Positions 1-6,367 of a DNA stretch of 9,964 nucleotides are shown in pieces. Where the stretch lies: positions 1 through 9,964 of the forward strand of contig DUVO01000037.1 of the NCBI GenBank assembly GCA_012841005.1, in the 5' to 3' direction. A program made the translations under genes and the position numbers. The notes beneath the pieces are model-generated. The model was not told the DNA's origin, ran no database searches, and was given only the letters and a program-made list of their open reading frames with translations. The DNA comes from Bacillota bacterium. GTDB lineage: Bacteria; Bacillota; DTU030. Positions within the stretch are counted from its first letter, which is position 1. The number at the start of each line of letters is the position of its first letter.

Positions 1-169
1 GACCAATTGGTGGTGCGTTCTCTTTCCCCCCCTCTGTCTGGTGGACGGGACAACGGCCAGGGCGGTCAAAGCCGAAGGAGAACTGGCGGGGGATGGGGAG
101 GTTTCTGTTTCCTCTCCCGAGATTCGTTTCAAAATTGTCGAATGGTTCCGTGCCCTGACAGGGAAATAG
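1..169 (+). CDS. spoIIR: Stage II sporulation protein R, C-terminal fragment
   Basis: This is the 3' end of a gene that begins before the window; complete codons run from base 2 to a TAG at 167-169. The 55 visible residues begin TNWWCVLFPPLCLVDG and end EIRFKIVEWFRALTGK. The NWWCVLFPPLC block followed, after a variable linker, by a short hydrophobic tail of the form E-x-R/K-F-x-x-V-E-W is what I recall as characteristic of SpoIIR. In that family, SpoIIR is made in the forespore under sigma-F, is secreted into the intermembrane space, and triggers SpoIIGA-dependent processing of pro-sigma-E in the mother cell. The linker here (residues about 17-40) is low-complexity and acidic, as is common near the C-terminus. 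An intrinsic terminator starts at the stop codon, so this is the end of its transcript. The identification is from motif memory on a fragment. The gene is an independent sign of an endospore former. Confidence 0.85.
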   Translation, partial: TNWWCVLFPPLCLVDGTTARAVKAEGELAGDGEVSVSSPEIRFKIVEWFRALTGK

Positions 170-192
170 GTCGGGTTGGGCCCGACCTTTTT
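168..192 (+). terminator. Intrinsic terminator of spoIIR
   Basis: GGTCGGG (169-175) pairs perfectly with CCCGACC (181-187) around a 5-nt TTGGG loop, and an A-T pair (168/188) can extend the stem. It is followed by TTTTT (188-192). The stem begins at the last base of the spoIIR stop codon and ends the spoIIR transcript before the next promoter. Confidence 0.85.
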
Positions 193-204
193 GCTGTCCT
201 TTTA

Positions 205-213
205 TGGTATAAT
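205..213 (+). promoter_or_regulatory. Extended -10 promoter of the B3/4-domain gene
   Basis: TGGTATAAT at 205-213 is a perfect extended -10 element (TGn plus TATAAT). The position 17 bp upstream holds only ACCTTT, so there is no good -35, as is common for extended -10 promoters. The expected start near 220 gives a leader of about 20 nt carrying the GGGGAGG ribosome binding site at 227-233. The promoter lies just after the spoIIR terminator, so the B3/4 gene is its own transcription unit. Confidence 0.7.
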
Positions 214-240
214 AAGGGAAAAGCAAGGGGAGGTATTCTA

Positions 241-945
241 ATGCGGTTTCGGGTAGCTCCGGAAATTTTTGCCCAGTTCCCGGAGGTTTGCATAGGTGTT
301 GTTGTTGCCCGGGGTGTCGATAACCAGGGGGAATCTTCCCGGATAAAGGAATTGCTGGCGACCCAGGTCGAAGCGGCCCACCGGAAACTGGCCGGTGGCG
401 ATGTGCGGCAGCATCCGCTAATTATCCCCTGGCGGGAGGCCTTTCGCCAGCTGGGATATAATCCCAATCGTTTCCCCCCCTCCATAGAGGCCCTGGCAAA
501 AAGGGTGACCAAAAGTCCCAGTTTACCCTCTATCAACAGGGTGGTGGACCTGGTCAATGCCCTTTCCCTTAAGTACATGCTGCCCATGGGGGCCCATGAC
601 CTGGACCGGCTCCGGGGGGACATGCAGGTTCGCCTGACTGTCGGGGGGGAGGTTTTTACCCCCTTCGGGAGCGAAGAGGCCGAAACTGTAGAGGCCGGAG
701 AGGTGGTATATACCGATGACCAGGAGGTCCGTACCCGGCGGTGGGTTTGGCGTCAGGGGGAAAAGGCCAAAGTGGTGCCCGGCAGCCGGACCATCTTTTT
801 CCCCATCGATGGGTTCCGCGGGATCAGCGATGGGGAGATTCTGGCAGCCCGGGACGAGCTGGCGGCCCTCCTGACGCGGCACCTGGGGGCGGAGACCCGC
901 TGCCTGTGGGTTGATGGGGATACTCCCGCGGTCGATCTCCTTTAA
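241..945 (+). CDS. Free-standing B3/4-domain protein (PheRS beta-like)
   Basis: This 234-residue protein carries the B3/4 domain, which in the phenylalanyl-tRNA synthetase beta chain forms the editing site that hydrolyses mischarged Tyr-tRNA. Free-standing copies (the COG3382 type) are widespread and their substrates are mostly unproven. Visible family blocks are WREAFRQLGYNPNRFPPSIE (residues 64-83), LPSINRVVDLVNALSLKYMLPMG (about 95-117, with the conserved S-I-N and N-x-x-S-L), and RRWVWRQG...SRTIFFPIDGF (166-192). The ATG at 241 is chosen because GGGGAGG lies 7 nt upstream and a perfect extended -10 lies at 205-213. The open frame continues further upstream, but that part overlaps the spoIIR tail and reads as non-coding. 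There is no signal peptide or membrane segment, so it is cytoplasmic. It is convergent with an 88-residue gene, with two bases between the stops. Trans-editing of a mischarged tRNA is an inference from the domain. Confidence 0.85.
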   Translation: MRFRVAPEIFAQFPEVCIGVVVARGVDNQGESSRIKELLATQVEAAHRKLAGGDVRQHPLIIPWREAFRQLGYNPNRFPPSIEALAKRVTKSPSLPSINRVVDLVNALSLKYMLPMGAHDLDRLRGDMQVRLTVGGEVFTPFGSEEAETVEAGEVVYTDDQEVRTRRWVWRQGEKAKVVPGSRTIFFPIDGFRGISDGEILAARDELAALLTRHLGAETRCLWVDGDTPAVDLL

Positions 946-947
946 GG

Positions 948-1214
948 TTATTCAATGGCCGGATTGCCCAGGGTTTCCAGGAATATTTCCAGGGTGTAAT
1001 GGGGGTCATTTTCCCGTTGCCGGATGGTGTTTTCCTCCCAGGCCCGCAGAAGCTCAATGATTTCCTCAATATTGTCAACCTCAGGCAGGATGAGGGTATC
1101 ACCCTCGTCCTCAATTTTTAGTGCCAATTTCTTGTTGGCCAGGAAATGGATCAACTTGAACTTGAATTCCATCCCATGGGGATCGGTATAGCCGATAAAA
1201 ATGGCTTCCCGCAT
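948..1214 (-). CDS. Unrecognised 88-residue protein
   Basis: I do not recognise this protein. It reads MREAIFIGYTDPHGMEFKF at the N-terminus and ends LEIFLETLGNPAIE. It is acidic, has no cysteine, no signal peptide and no transmembrane segment. A basic or mixed first half (residues 1-35) is followed by a glutamate-rich, probably helical stretch (about 48-68, IEEIIELLRAWEENTIRQRE). The ATG at 1214 is preceded by AGGGAG about 9 nt upstream; the frame stays open 19 codons further but would overlap the end of the upstream gene without a better ribosome site. It lies 60 bp downstream of the YbaK-type deacylase on the same strand with no terminator or convincing promoter between, so co-transcription is likely. 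Its stop is 2 nt from the stop of the convergent B3/4 gene, and no terminator separates them. The good ribosome site and protein-like composition support a real gene. Confidence 0.7.
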   Translation of the reverse strand: MREAIFIGYTDPHGMEFKFKLIHFLANKKLALKIEDEGDTLILPEVDNIEEIIELLRAWEENTIRQRENDPHYTLEIFLETLGNPAIE

Positions 1215-1274
1215 GGTACATATCTCCCTTCGTGTAAGTTTATAGGGGCAGCCAGGGATACCGGCTGGCATCCT

Positions 1275-1733
1275 CTAGGATAAATCTACTATTTCACCAC
1301 CAGTAATCGTAGCCAGCTGATCAAGAGTTATGGCCAGGGCCGAATGGGGGGTTCCGGCTGCTGCGTAAACCACTTCGTACTTACCGAGGCTGGAATCGAG
1401 GAGGATCCGGACCGGGTTGGCCAGGGCAAAGGGGCAGACCCCGCCCACCGGGTATCCAGTTACCGCCAGTACTTCCGCGGGAGTGGCCATTTTGGCCTTT
1501 CCCCCGGCTACAGCCTTGAGCTTACCGGCTTTTATTTTGACATCCCCGGCTGCTATTACCATTACATAATCTTCCCCGACGCGAAAAAGGAGGGATTTGG
1601 CAATCTGTCCCACCTCTACTCCCAGGGCCCGGGCGGCCAGCTCCGCCGTTGCTGTATCCTTATCCAGGGAAATTACCCGGAGGCCCAGGCCAAATTGGTC
1701 TACATAGGCCTGTACCCGTGCATGTGCATCCAT
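1275..1733 (-). CDS. YbaK/EbsC-family aminoacyl-tRNA deacylase
   Basis: This 152-residue protein has the length and full layout of the YbaK/ProX superfamily. Members hydrolyse mischarged tRNAs, such as Cys-tRNA(Pro) or Ala-tRNA(Pro), that synthetases release uncorrected. Visible hallmarks are the central IAKSLLF with the invariant catalytic-site lysine at K46, the VMVIAAGDVKIKAGKLK strand-helix (57-73), the GYPVGGVCPF loop (93-102) and AAAGTPHSAL (124-133). It is cytoplasmic. AAAGGAGG (1744-1751) lies 10 nt before the ATG, and a good sigma-A promoter with an overlapping palindrome is further upstream (1765-1800). The 88-residue gene follows 60 bp downstream and is probably in the same operon. 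Which aminoacyl-tRNA it edits cannot be read from sequence by eye, so no symbol is assigned; many annotations would call it a YbaK or EbsC protein. Confidence 0.92.
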   Translation of the reverse strand: MDAHARVQAYVDQFGLGLRVISLDKDTATAELAARALGVEVGQIAKSLLFRVGEDYVMVIAAGDVKIKAGKLKAVAGGKAKMATPAEVLAVTGYPVGGVCPFALANPVRILLDSSLGKYEVVYAAAGTPHSALAITLDQLATITGGEIVDLS

Positions 1734-1764
1734 AAATCCTCAACCTCCTTTGCCATTACTTTAC

Positions 1765-1793
1765 ACTATACCCCAAAAATTCCCGGGTTGCAA
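1765..1793 (-). promoter_or_regulatory. Sigma-A promoter of the YbaK-type gene
   Basis: On the minus strand, TTGCAA (1788-1793) and TATAGT (1765-1770) are separated by exactly 17 bp, a good housekeeping-type promoter. The predicted start near 1758 gives a short leader carrying AAAGGAGG. No other good promoter is seen before the YbaK-type gene. Confidence 0.75.
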
Positions 1794-1800
1794 TCCGGGA
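1781..1800. promoter_or_regulatory. Palindromic candidate operator over the -35 element
   Basis: The 20 bp from 1781 to 1800 form a near-perfect palindrome: TCCCGG at 1781-1786 mirrors CCGGGA at 1795-1800, and the central TTGCAA (1788-1793) is itself palindromic. Only one symmetric pair (G1787 against T1794) fails, giving 18 of 20 bases in symmetry. The centre of the palindrome is exactly the -35 hexamer of the minus-strand promoter, where a bound dimeric repressor would block RNA polymerase. That it is an operator is inference; the symmetry and position are seen directly. Confidence 0.5.
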
Positions 1801-1947
1801 CCCTGTGCCCCTTCTTGAGACAGGTTATTGGTGGGGTCAAAGCAATGGGAATAGGTGAGTTGAGGTTCTGGAGGAAGGCAGCGGCACTATTCCTTTGTCG
1901 GGAACCGGTGGGTCGCTGCCCATAAAACCGGGGGGTAAGAGGGGTAT

Positions 1948-3018
1948 CTATTTTCGAGAACGGGGAAGGGCACCGGCGATGGCTGCTTCGGCAAAGGTTG
2001 CCATCTCGGTGAGAATCTTCAGGGAGGCCTCCACCAGGCCCATGGCCAGGGCGGCACCGGTCCCTTCTCCAAGCCGCATATCCAGGTGGAGGAGGGGTTT
2101 GAGACCGATGTATTCCAACATGGTGCCATGTCCTGGTTCCGCCGACAGGTGGGAACAGATCAGGTATTCCTTAACTGTGGGGCAGAGCTCGGTGGCGATG
2201 AGGGCGGCGGCGGTGGAGATAAACCCATCGGTGATGACCGGAATTCCCCCGGCGGCAGCGCCCAAAACGACCCCGGCCAGGGCAGCGACCTCCAGCCCGC
2301 CGACCTTGGAGAGAACGTCCAGGGGGTTGGCGGGGTCGGGTTGGTTGACAGCCAGGGCCTTTTCTACAGTCCGGATTTTTTGTTTTAGTCTCTCGTCATC
2401 TATTCCTGTCCCGCGGCCGATGACCTGGGCTACCGGCTTGCCACTATAGGTGGCAATGATGGCGGTGCTGGGAGTGGTGTTGCCAATGCCCATTTCCCCC
2501 AGTCCCACCAGCCCGGTACCCCGGGCGATACAGTCCTGTACTACTTCGATTCCCACCTCCAGGGCGGCTACGGCTTCTCCCCTGGTCATGGCCGGCCCGG
2601 CCGCCATATTGGCGGTACCATAGGCGACTTTTCGTTTCAGGAGCCCGGGCAGGTCAGGGAGATCGGCGGCTACGCCCACATCGACGATGATCAATTCACT
2701 TCCCACATGGCGGGAAAGGACATTCATGGCTGCCCCACCCCGAAGGAAGTTGAGGACCATTTGGGTTGTCACTTCCTGGGGAAAGGCACTTACCCCTTCG
2801 GCCACCACTCCGTGATCCCCGGCCATCAGGATACAGGTTTTCTTTGGTAAGGGGGGACGAACCTGACCGGTGATACCTGCTACCTGGCATGTAAGTTCCT
2901 CCAGGACACCAAGGCTTCCCGGTGGTTTGGTAAGGCTGTCCAGCCGTTTTTGGGTTTCGGCCATGACCTTCCGGTCCAGGGGTTTAATCTGGGACAATAC
3001 AGCCTGCAGTTTTTCCAT
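1948..3018 (-). CDS. cobT: Nicotinate-nucleotide:dimethylbenzimidazole phosphoribosyltransferase
   Basis: This 356-residue cytoplasmic protein is a full-length CobT. It transfers phosphoribose from nicotinate mononucleotide to a lower-ligand base such as 5,6-dimethylbenzimidazole, giving the alpha-ribazole phosphate that is later joined to the corrin ring. Diagnostic blocks are LTKPPGSLGVLE (29-40), MAGDHGVVAEGVSAFP (65-80), GLGEMGIGNTT (172-182, with the conserved glutamate E175), HLSAEPGH (290-297) and DMRLGEGTGA (313-322), where E318 corresponds to the catalytic base (Glu317 in the Salmonella enzyme). ATG 3018 is fixed by AAGGAGG (3027-3033) 8 nt upstream. The gene lies alone behind a class I cobalamin riboswitch and an intrinsic terminator, so it should be shut off when cobalamin is plentiful. 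No other cob genes are in the window. Anaerobic acetogens often activate other benzimidazoles, so the natural base may not be dimethylbenzimidazole. No clear terminator follows the gene. Confidence 0.97.
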   Translation of the reverse strand: MEKLQAVLSQIKPLDRKVMAETQKRLDSLTKPPGSLGVLEELTCQVAGITGQVRPPLPKKTCILMAGDHGVVAEGVSAFPQEVTTQMVLNFLRGGAAMNVLSRHVGSELIIVDVGVAADLPDLPGLLKRKVAYGTANMAAGPAMTRGEAVAALEVGIEVVQDCIARGTGLVGLGEMGIGNTTPSTAIIATYSGKPVAQVIGRGTGIDDERLKQKIRTVEKALAVNQPDPANPLDVLSKVGGLEVAALAGVVLGAAAGGIPVITDGFISTAAALIATELCPTVKEYLICSHLSAEPGHGTMLEYIGLKPLLHLDMRLGEGTGAALAMGLVEASLKILTEMATFAEAAIAGALPRSRK

Positions 3019-3097
3019 ACTCCCAACCTCCTTGGATATGTATTTACTTTTAGCTGGTAAAATCCAATCGGGTTAGTCCCGAAGATTGCCTCCCGGT

Positions 3098-3134
3098 AAA
3101 AAAAGTCCCCAGCCGCAATTGGCTGAGGACTTTT
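3098..3134 (-). terminator. Regulated intrinsic terminator of the cobT leader
   Basis: Read on the minus strand, GTCCTCAGCC (3130-3121) pairs over 10 bp, with one G-U pair, with GGCTGGGGAC (3114-3105) around the 6-nt loop AATTGC. Seven T residues follow (3104-3098) and four A residues precede the stem, which can lengthen it. It lies between the riboswitch and the cobT ribosome binding site, the standard place for a riboswitch expression platform. Its 3' arm is also complementary to part of the aptamer (see findings). Confidence 0.92.
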
Positions 3135-3177
3135 CCATCATCCTCTCATGTTTGCCCCATCGACAGGGCCGACATGA

Positions 3178-3357
3178 TGCAGACCGGCAGGTTTCCTGGC
3201 TTCCGGCTCCCGGCGCCCCTGCCCCTTCCCATTTTCCTTACCCCGCAGGGCTGAAAAACAGTGGTTACACGCAGGTTTGCTCCCCGGTTACAGTGGCGGG
3301 ACCGCTGGGGACTTACACCCCATTCCCTTTTACCCCTTCCCTGGGCACCTGTCTGTT
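3178..3357 (-). promoter_or_regulatory. Class I cobalamin (B12) riboswitch controlling cobT
   Basis: On the minus strand the conserved cobalamin aptamer blocks occur in the correct order. They are the 5' strand AGACAGGTGCCC, the P3-P5 region with GTAAGTCCCCAGC, the core GCGGTCCCGCCACTGTAACC (3305-3286), the CCACTG...TGGGAAGG arm pair typical of the large class I form (GGGAAGGGGC near 3230-3221), and the B12 box GCCAGGAAACCTGCCGG (3200-3184). CAGAC (3355-3351) and GTCTG (3184-3180) can close stem P1. The promoter lies only about 10-20 nt upstream, so the transcript begins almost directly with the aptamer. An intrinsic terminator and then cobT follow on the same strand, so ligand binding is expected to stop transcription before cobT. 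Boundaries are approximate by a few nucleotides. Confidence 0.95.
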
Positions 3358-3375
3358 CTATTTACCTGTAGCCTC

Positions 3376-3405
3376 ATTTTACCAGGAAAAACCAGGGGGT
3401 GTCAA
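3376..3405 (-). promoter_or_regulatory. Sigma-A promoter of the riboswitch-cobT transcript
   Basis: On the minus strand a perfect -35 TTGACA (3405-3400) is followed after 18 bp by TAAAAT (3381-3376), one base from the consensus -10. Transcription should start near 3369, about a dozen bases before the riboswitch P1 stem. Strong constitutive initiation with control at termination fits a riboswitch-regulated gene. Confidence 0.88.
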
Positions 3406-3536
3406 GAAGTAGTCTCCGTCCCTTGGAACAAATTACCGTTATTGCTCCGTCTAAACCAGTAGTGGAAGGGAAAGGAGAAAGGACCTGGAGGGAGAAATAT
3501 GGCAGGGAAGGGATCAACTAGTAAAGGAGGTAGAGT

Positions 3537-6359
3537 ATGGGAAAAATTAGAATGACAGCAAGGCATTGGTCAGTGGTTCTTGTTCTTCTTCTCCTTTTGG
3601 GACTGGCAGTTCCTGCTGCCGCCAGTGATGTTATCTATGAAGAAAAGGTGTCGGAACCGGTGGGCAGGGGGGTGACCTACCGGCAGACCTGGCGCTTTGC
3701 CAGAGATGGCTGGCTGCGGGTCCATGTCCTGGAGGTCGACCTCACCGATCCCGAGGTGCACCTCGACCTTTTGTATAACGGGGAAGCAGTGGCGAATCCC
3801 CGCCCCCTGACGGAACTGGCAATCCAAAGGGGAGTGGTGGCCGCCATTAACGGTGACTTTTTTTACCAGCAGGGATCTTACACTGCCCCGGTGGGCCCGA
3901 TGGTACAGGGGGGCAGACTGGTGGCCAGCCCCGGCACCGACAGGGCGATGGGTGTTTTGGCAATTACCGGCGACGGGAGGGTAGAAATTGGCCCCTGGCA
4001 GGGAGAAGGCTATGTTTACCACCCCGGTGGGGAGCCCTTTCGCCTGGCCGGGGTCAATAAACCGGGTACCGATTATGCCTGGCCCATCCTTTATACATCG
4101 GACTGGGGCAGCAAGACCCCGGCCACACCCCCCGGTGTGGTAACCTTGATCGGGATCGACTCCCGGGTAGTCCGGGTTTCGGAAGTAGGAGAGCAGGAGA
4201 TCCCGGCCGGGGGTTTTGCCCTGGTGGCCGGCGGTGCCGCCGCCGATTATTTCCGGAGTCTGGGTCCCACCGATCCCATTGAATTCAGTTATACCACCAT
4301 GCCCGATTGGCAGAACTATCTCACTGCCCTGGGAGGTGGGGGTATTCTCCTCAAGGACGGAAGAATTGTAACCGACGGGCACCAGGTGGAAGGCCGCCAT
4401 CCCCGTAGCGCCGCTGGGTTCTCGGCCGACGGTAAAACCCTTTATCTGGTAGCCGTAGACGGCCGTCAGGACGGGAGCCGGGGGATGGAGCAGGTAGAAC
4501 TGGCCCGGCTGCTGCTGGAACTGGGTGCAGCCAATGCCATTAATCTCGACGGGGGTGGTTCCACCACCCTGGTGGCCAGGCTCCTGGGCAACCCACAGCT
4601 GGCAGTGAGAAACCAACTGGCGGGGACCGGTCAACGGCCCGTTCCCAATGGCCTCGGCATCTTTACCGCCCAGACAAGGGGACCGGCGGTAGGACTGGTG
4701 CTGTCTACCGCCGGGGAAAATGTTCTTCTCAATGGAACCAGAAGCCTCAGTCTCCGGGCCTATGATGCCGCTTACAACCCGGTGCCCCTTCCGGCCGGGG
4801 AGCCGGTATGGGAGGTAGTACCCGGGGATCTGGGCCGGGTGGAAGCCGGCAGGTTCGTGCCCCTGCGCAGCGGTTCAGGCAAGGTACAGGTACGGCTGGG
4901 GGACCTGGAAGCAGAGGTTGACCTCCGGGTTATCGGACCGGCGGTAGAACTTGCTACAACCCCGGAACGGGTAAACCTTGAACCCGGAAGCCGCCAGGTC
5001 TTTACCGTAACCGGTATTGATTCCCGGGGCTACCGGGCCCAGGCGGAACCTGAAGACCTGACCTGGGAGATTAAAGGCGAGATTGGAACCTTGCAGAAGG
5101 GAGTTCTTACGGCGGCAGGAAACGCCGGTACCGGTGCCGTCCTGGTCAATATCAACGAGATCAGGAGGGGAGCCCTGGTTACCGTGGGCAGGGAAGAGCT
5201 GCTGTTAGATCGGTTTGTTGCCCCCGGGGGAGTGGGTTTCCTCAGCGCGCCCCAGGGGATACCGGGAGGTATCAGCTTCAAGACGGCTCCCGAATCCCTG
5301 CCGGCCCGGGAAGGTCCTGTCCTGGCCTTGCGCTATGACTTTACCCCGGTGGAGGCAGCTACCCGGGCGGCCTATGTGGTATTGGGAGATGCCGGCCAAA
5401 ATCTGCCCCCTGAAGCCCAATCGGTTGGTCTGTGGGTGTACGGCGATGGTAACGGCCACTGGCTGCGGGGTTTGGTGGAGGATGCCCAGGGGCAGCAGTT
5501 CCCCATCGACTTTGCCCGCCGGGTAGACTGGGAAGGGTGGCGCTATGTGCGGGCCAATCTCCCTGCCAATGGGGCCGGGCCTCTGACCTTAAAAAGGGTC
5601 TATCTGGCAGAACCCGATACCAGCGCAGGCGGGGCAGGGGTCATCTATCTGGCCGATCTCCAGGCGGAACTGCTCCTGGCCTGGCGTACCGACCTGGTGC
5701 CGGAGGCGGTGACAGGGGAAGACCCGGCCCGGTTGGCGGACGGGGAACCGGCTCCGGCCGGGACTAAGCTCCTGGTGGTGGGCAATATTGGTGCCGGTGT
5801 GGAACGGGAGGCCCTGGCCGCAGTCCTAACGGCGGAGAAAGAGCGCCACGGGGCCGCCTGTATCCTGGCGACGGGTCCTTCGCCGGCAGAAGAAGGGGCC
5901 CTTCCGGTGCTTCCGGGCGGGCAGCTGCCCACAAGCTTGCGGACGGACCAATTTTACTCCCTGCACCTCTGGGCAACCCAGGGGGGTTTGCGGGAAACTG
6001 ATTTTCGCCAGTGGGAGTACCTCAAGGAGGAACTGGCCCGGGTACCGGCCGGTTCTCCCCTCTTTGTCCTCTTAGATCGGGCTCCCTTCAAGGGGGATGT
6101 TCCCGGAAGTGGTTTTAATAACAGTGCTGAGGCCGCCTTGTTCCGGCAGTATTTGACCGGTTTCCAGGAGGAGACCGGTGGGGAGGTCTGGGTCCTTGGC
6201 GGTGGGACCCCCGCCGGGACCAAGCCCTGGTGGCGGTTGGAGGAAGGAGTACGCTATCTGGGGCTGCCTTCTGTTGCTTCCGCCGACGGCTTTGACTACC
6301 TGGTGGTCACCCTGGGTCCCGGGGGCCCGGTGTACAGCTGGCACCAATCTGGTAAGTAA
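3537..6359 (+). CDS. Secreted multidomain phosphodiester glycosidase (NAGPA domain) protein
   Basis: This 940-residue exported protein starts with a signal peptide: basic MGKIRMTARH, a hydrophobic core at 11-25, and probable cleavage after VPAAA near residue 29. Residues about 60-378 form a NAGPA-type phosphodiester glycosidase domain (the family of the mammalian mannose-6-phosphate uncovering enzyme). It shows INGDFF (104-109), HPRSAAG (288-294), VDGR (307-310), NLDGGGSTT (336-344) and VPNGLGIF (369-376). Residues about 383-555 look like two Ig-like beta domains. Residues about 558-712 are beta-rich with YGDGNGHWLRGLVEDAQG and FARRVDWEGWRYV, resembling a carbohydrate-binding fold. Residues about 743-935 resemble a C-terminal metallophosphoesterase domain without its metal ligands. 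AAAGGAGG (3523-3530) lies 6 nt before the ATG. No convincing promoter was found upstream. The natural substrate is unknown; bacterial members are thought to act on cell-envelope or extracellular glycans. Codon use matches its neighbours. Confidence 0.88.
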   Translation: MGKIRMTARHWSVVLVLLLLLGLAVPAAASDVIYEEKVSEPVGRGVTYRQTWRFARDGWLRVHVLEVDLTDPEVHLDLLYNGEAVANPRPLTELAIQRGVVAAINGDFFYQQGSYTAPVGPMVQGGRLVASPGTDRAMGVLAITGDGRVEIGPWQGEGYVYHPGGEPFRLAGVNKPGTDYAWPILYTSDWGSKTPATPPGVVTLIGIDSRVVRVSEVGEQEIPAGGFALVAGGAAADYFRSLGPTDPIEFSYTTMPDWQNYLTALGGGGILLKDGRIVTDGHQVEGRHPRSAAGFSADGKTLYLVAVDGRQDGSRGMEQVELARLLLELGAANAINLDGGGSTTLVARLLGNPQLAVRNQLAGTGQRPVPNGLGIFTAQTRGPAVGLVLSTAGENVLLNGTRSLSLRAYDAAYNPVPLPAGEPVWEVVPGDLGRVEAGRFVPLRSGSGKVQVRLGDLEAEVDLRVIGPAVELATTPERVNLEPGSRQVFTVTGIDSRGYRAQAEPEDLTWEIKGEIGTLQKGVLTAAGNAGTGAVLVNINEIRRGALVTVGREELLLDRFVAPGGVGFLSAPQGIPGGISFKTAPESLPAREGPVLALRYDFTPVEAATRAAYVVLGDAGQNLPPEAQSVGLWVYGDGNGHWLRGLVEDAQGQQFPIDFARRVDWEGWRYVRANLPANGAGPLTLKRVYLAEPDTSAGGAGVIYLADLQAELLLAWRTDLVPEAVTGEDPARLADGEPAPAGTKLLVVGNIGAGVEREALAAVLTAEKERHGAACILATGPSPAEEGALPVLPGGQLPTSLRTDQFYSLHLWATQGGLRETDFRQWEYLKEELARVPAGSPLFVLLDRAPFKGDVPGSGFNNSAEAALFRQYLTGFQEETGGEVWVLGGGTPAGTKPWWRLEEGVRYLGLPSVASADGFDYLVVTLGPGGPVYSWHQSGK

Positions 6360-6367
6360 TTATTGTA

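Noticed and set aside
7..240. Open frame extending the B3/4 gene 78 codons upstream of ATG 241
   Set aside because: It overlaps the spoIIR tail in another frame, crosses the spoIIR terminator and the TATAAT element, and its residues are low-complexity Gly/Arg. The ribosome site supports 241.
1877..1920. Inverted repeat GGCAGCG / CGCTGCC after cobT
   Set aside because: Only 7 bp with a 30-nt loop and no T-tract, so it is not credible as the cobT terminator.
3570..4634. 354-codon open frame on the minus strand opposite the glycosidase gene
   Set aside because: It is a shadow of the GC-rich glycosidase reading frame: no ribosome site, no recognisable domain, and a proline/glycine-rich composition unlike a folded protein.
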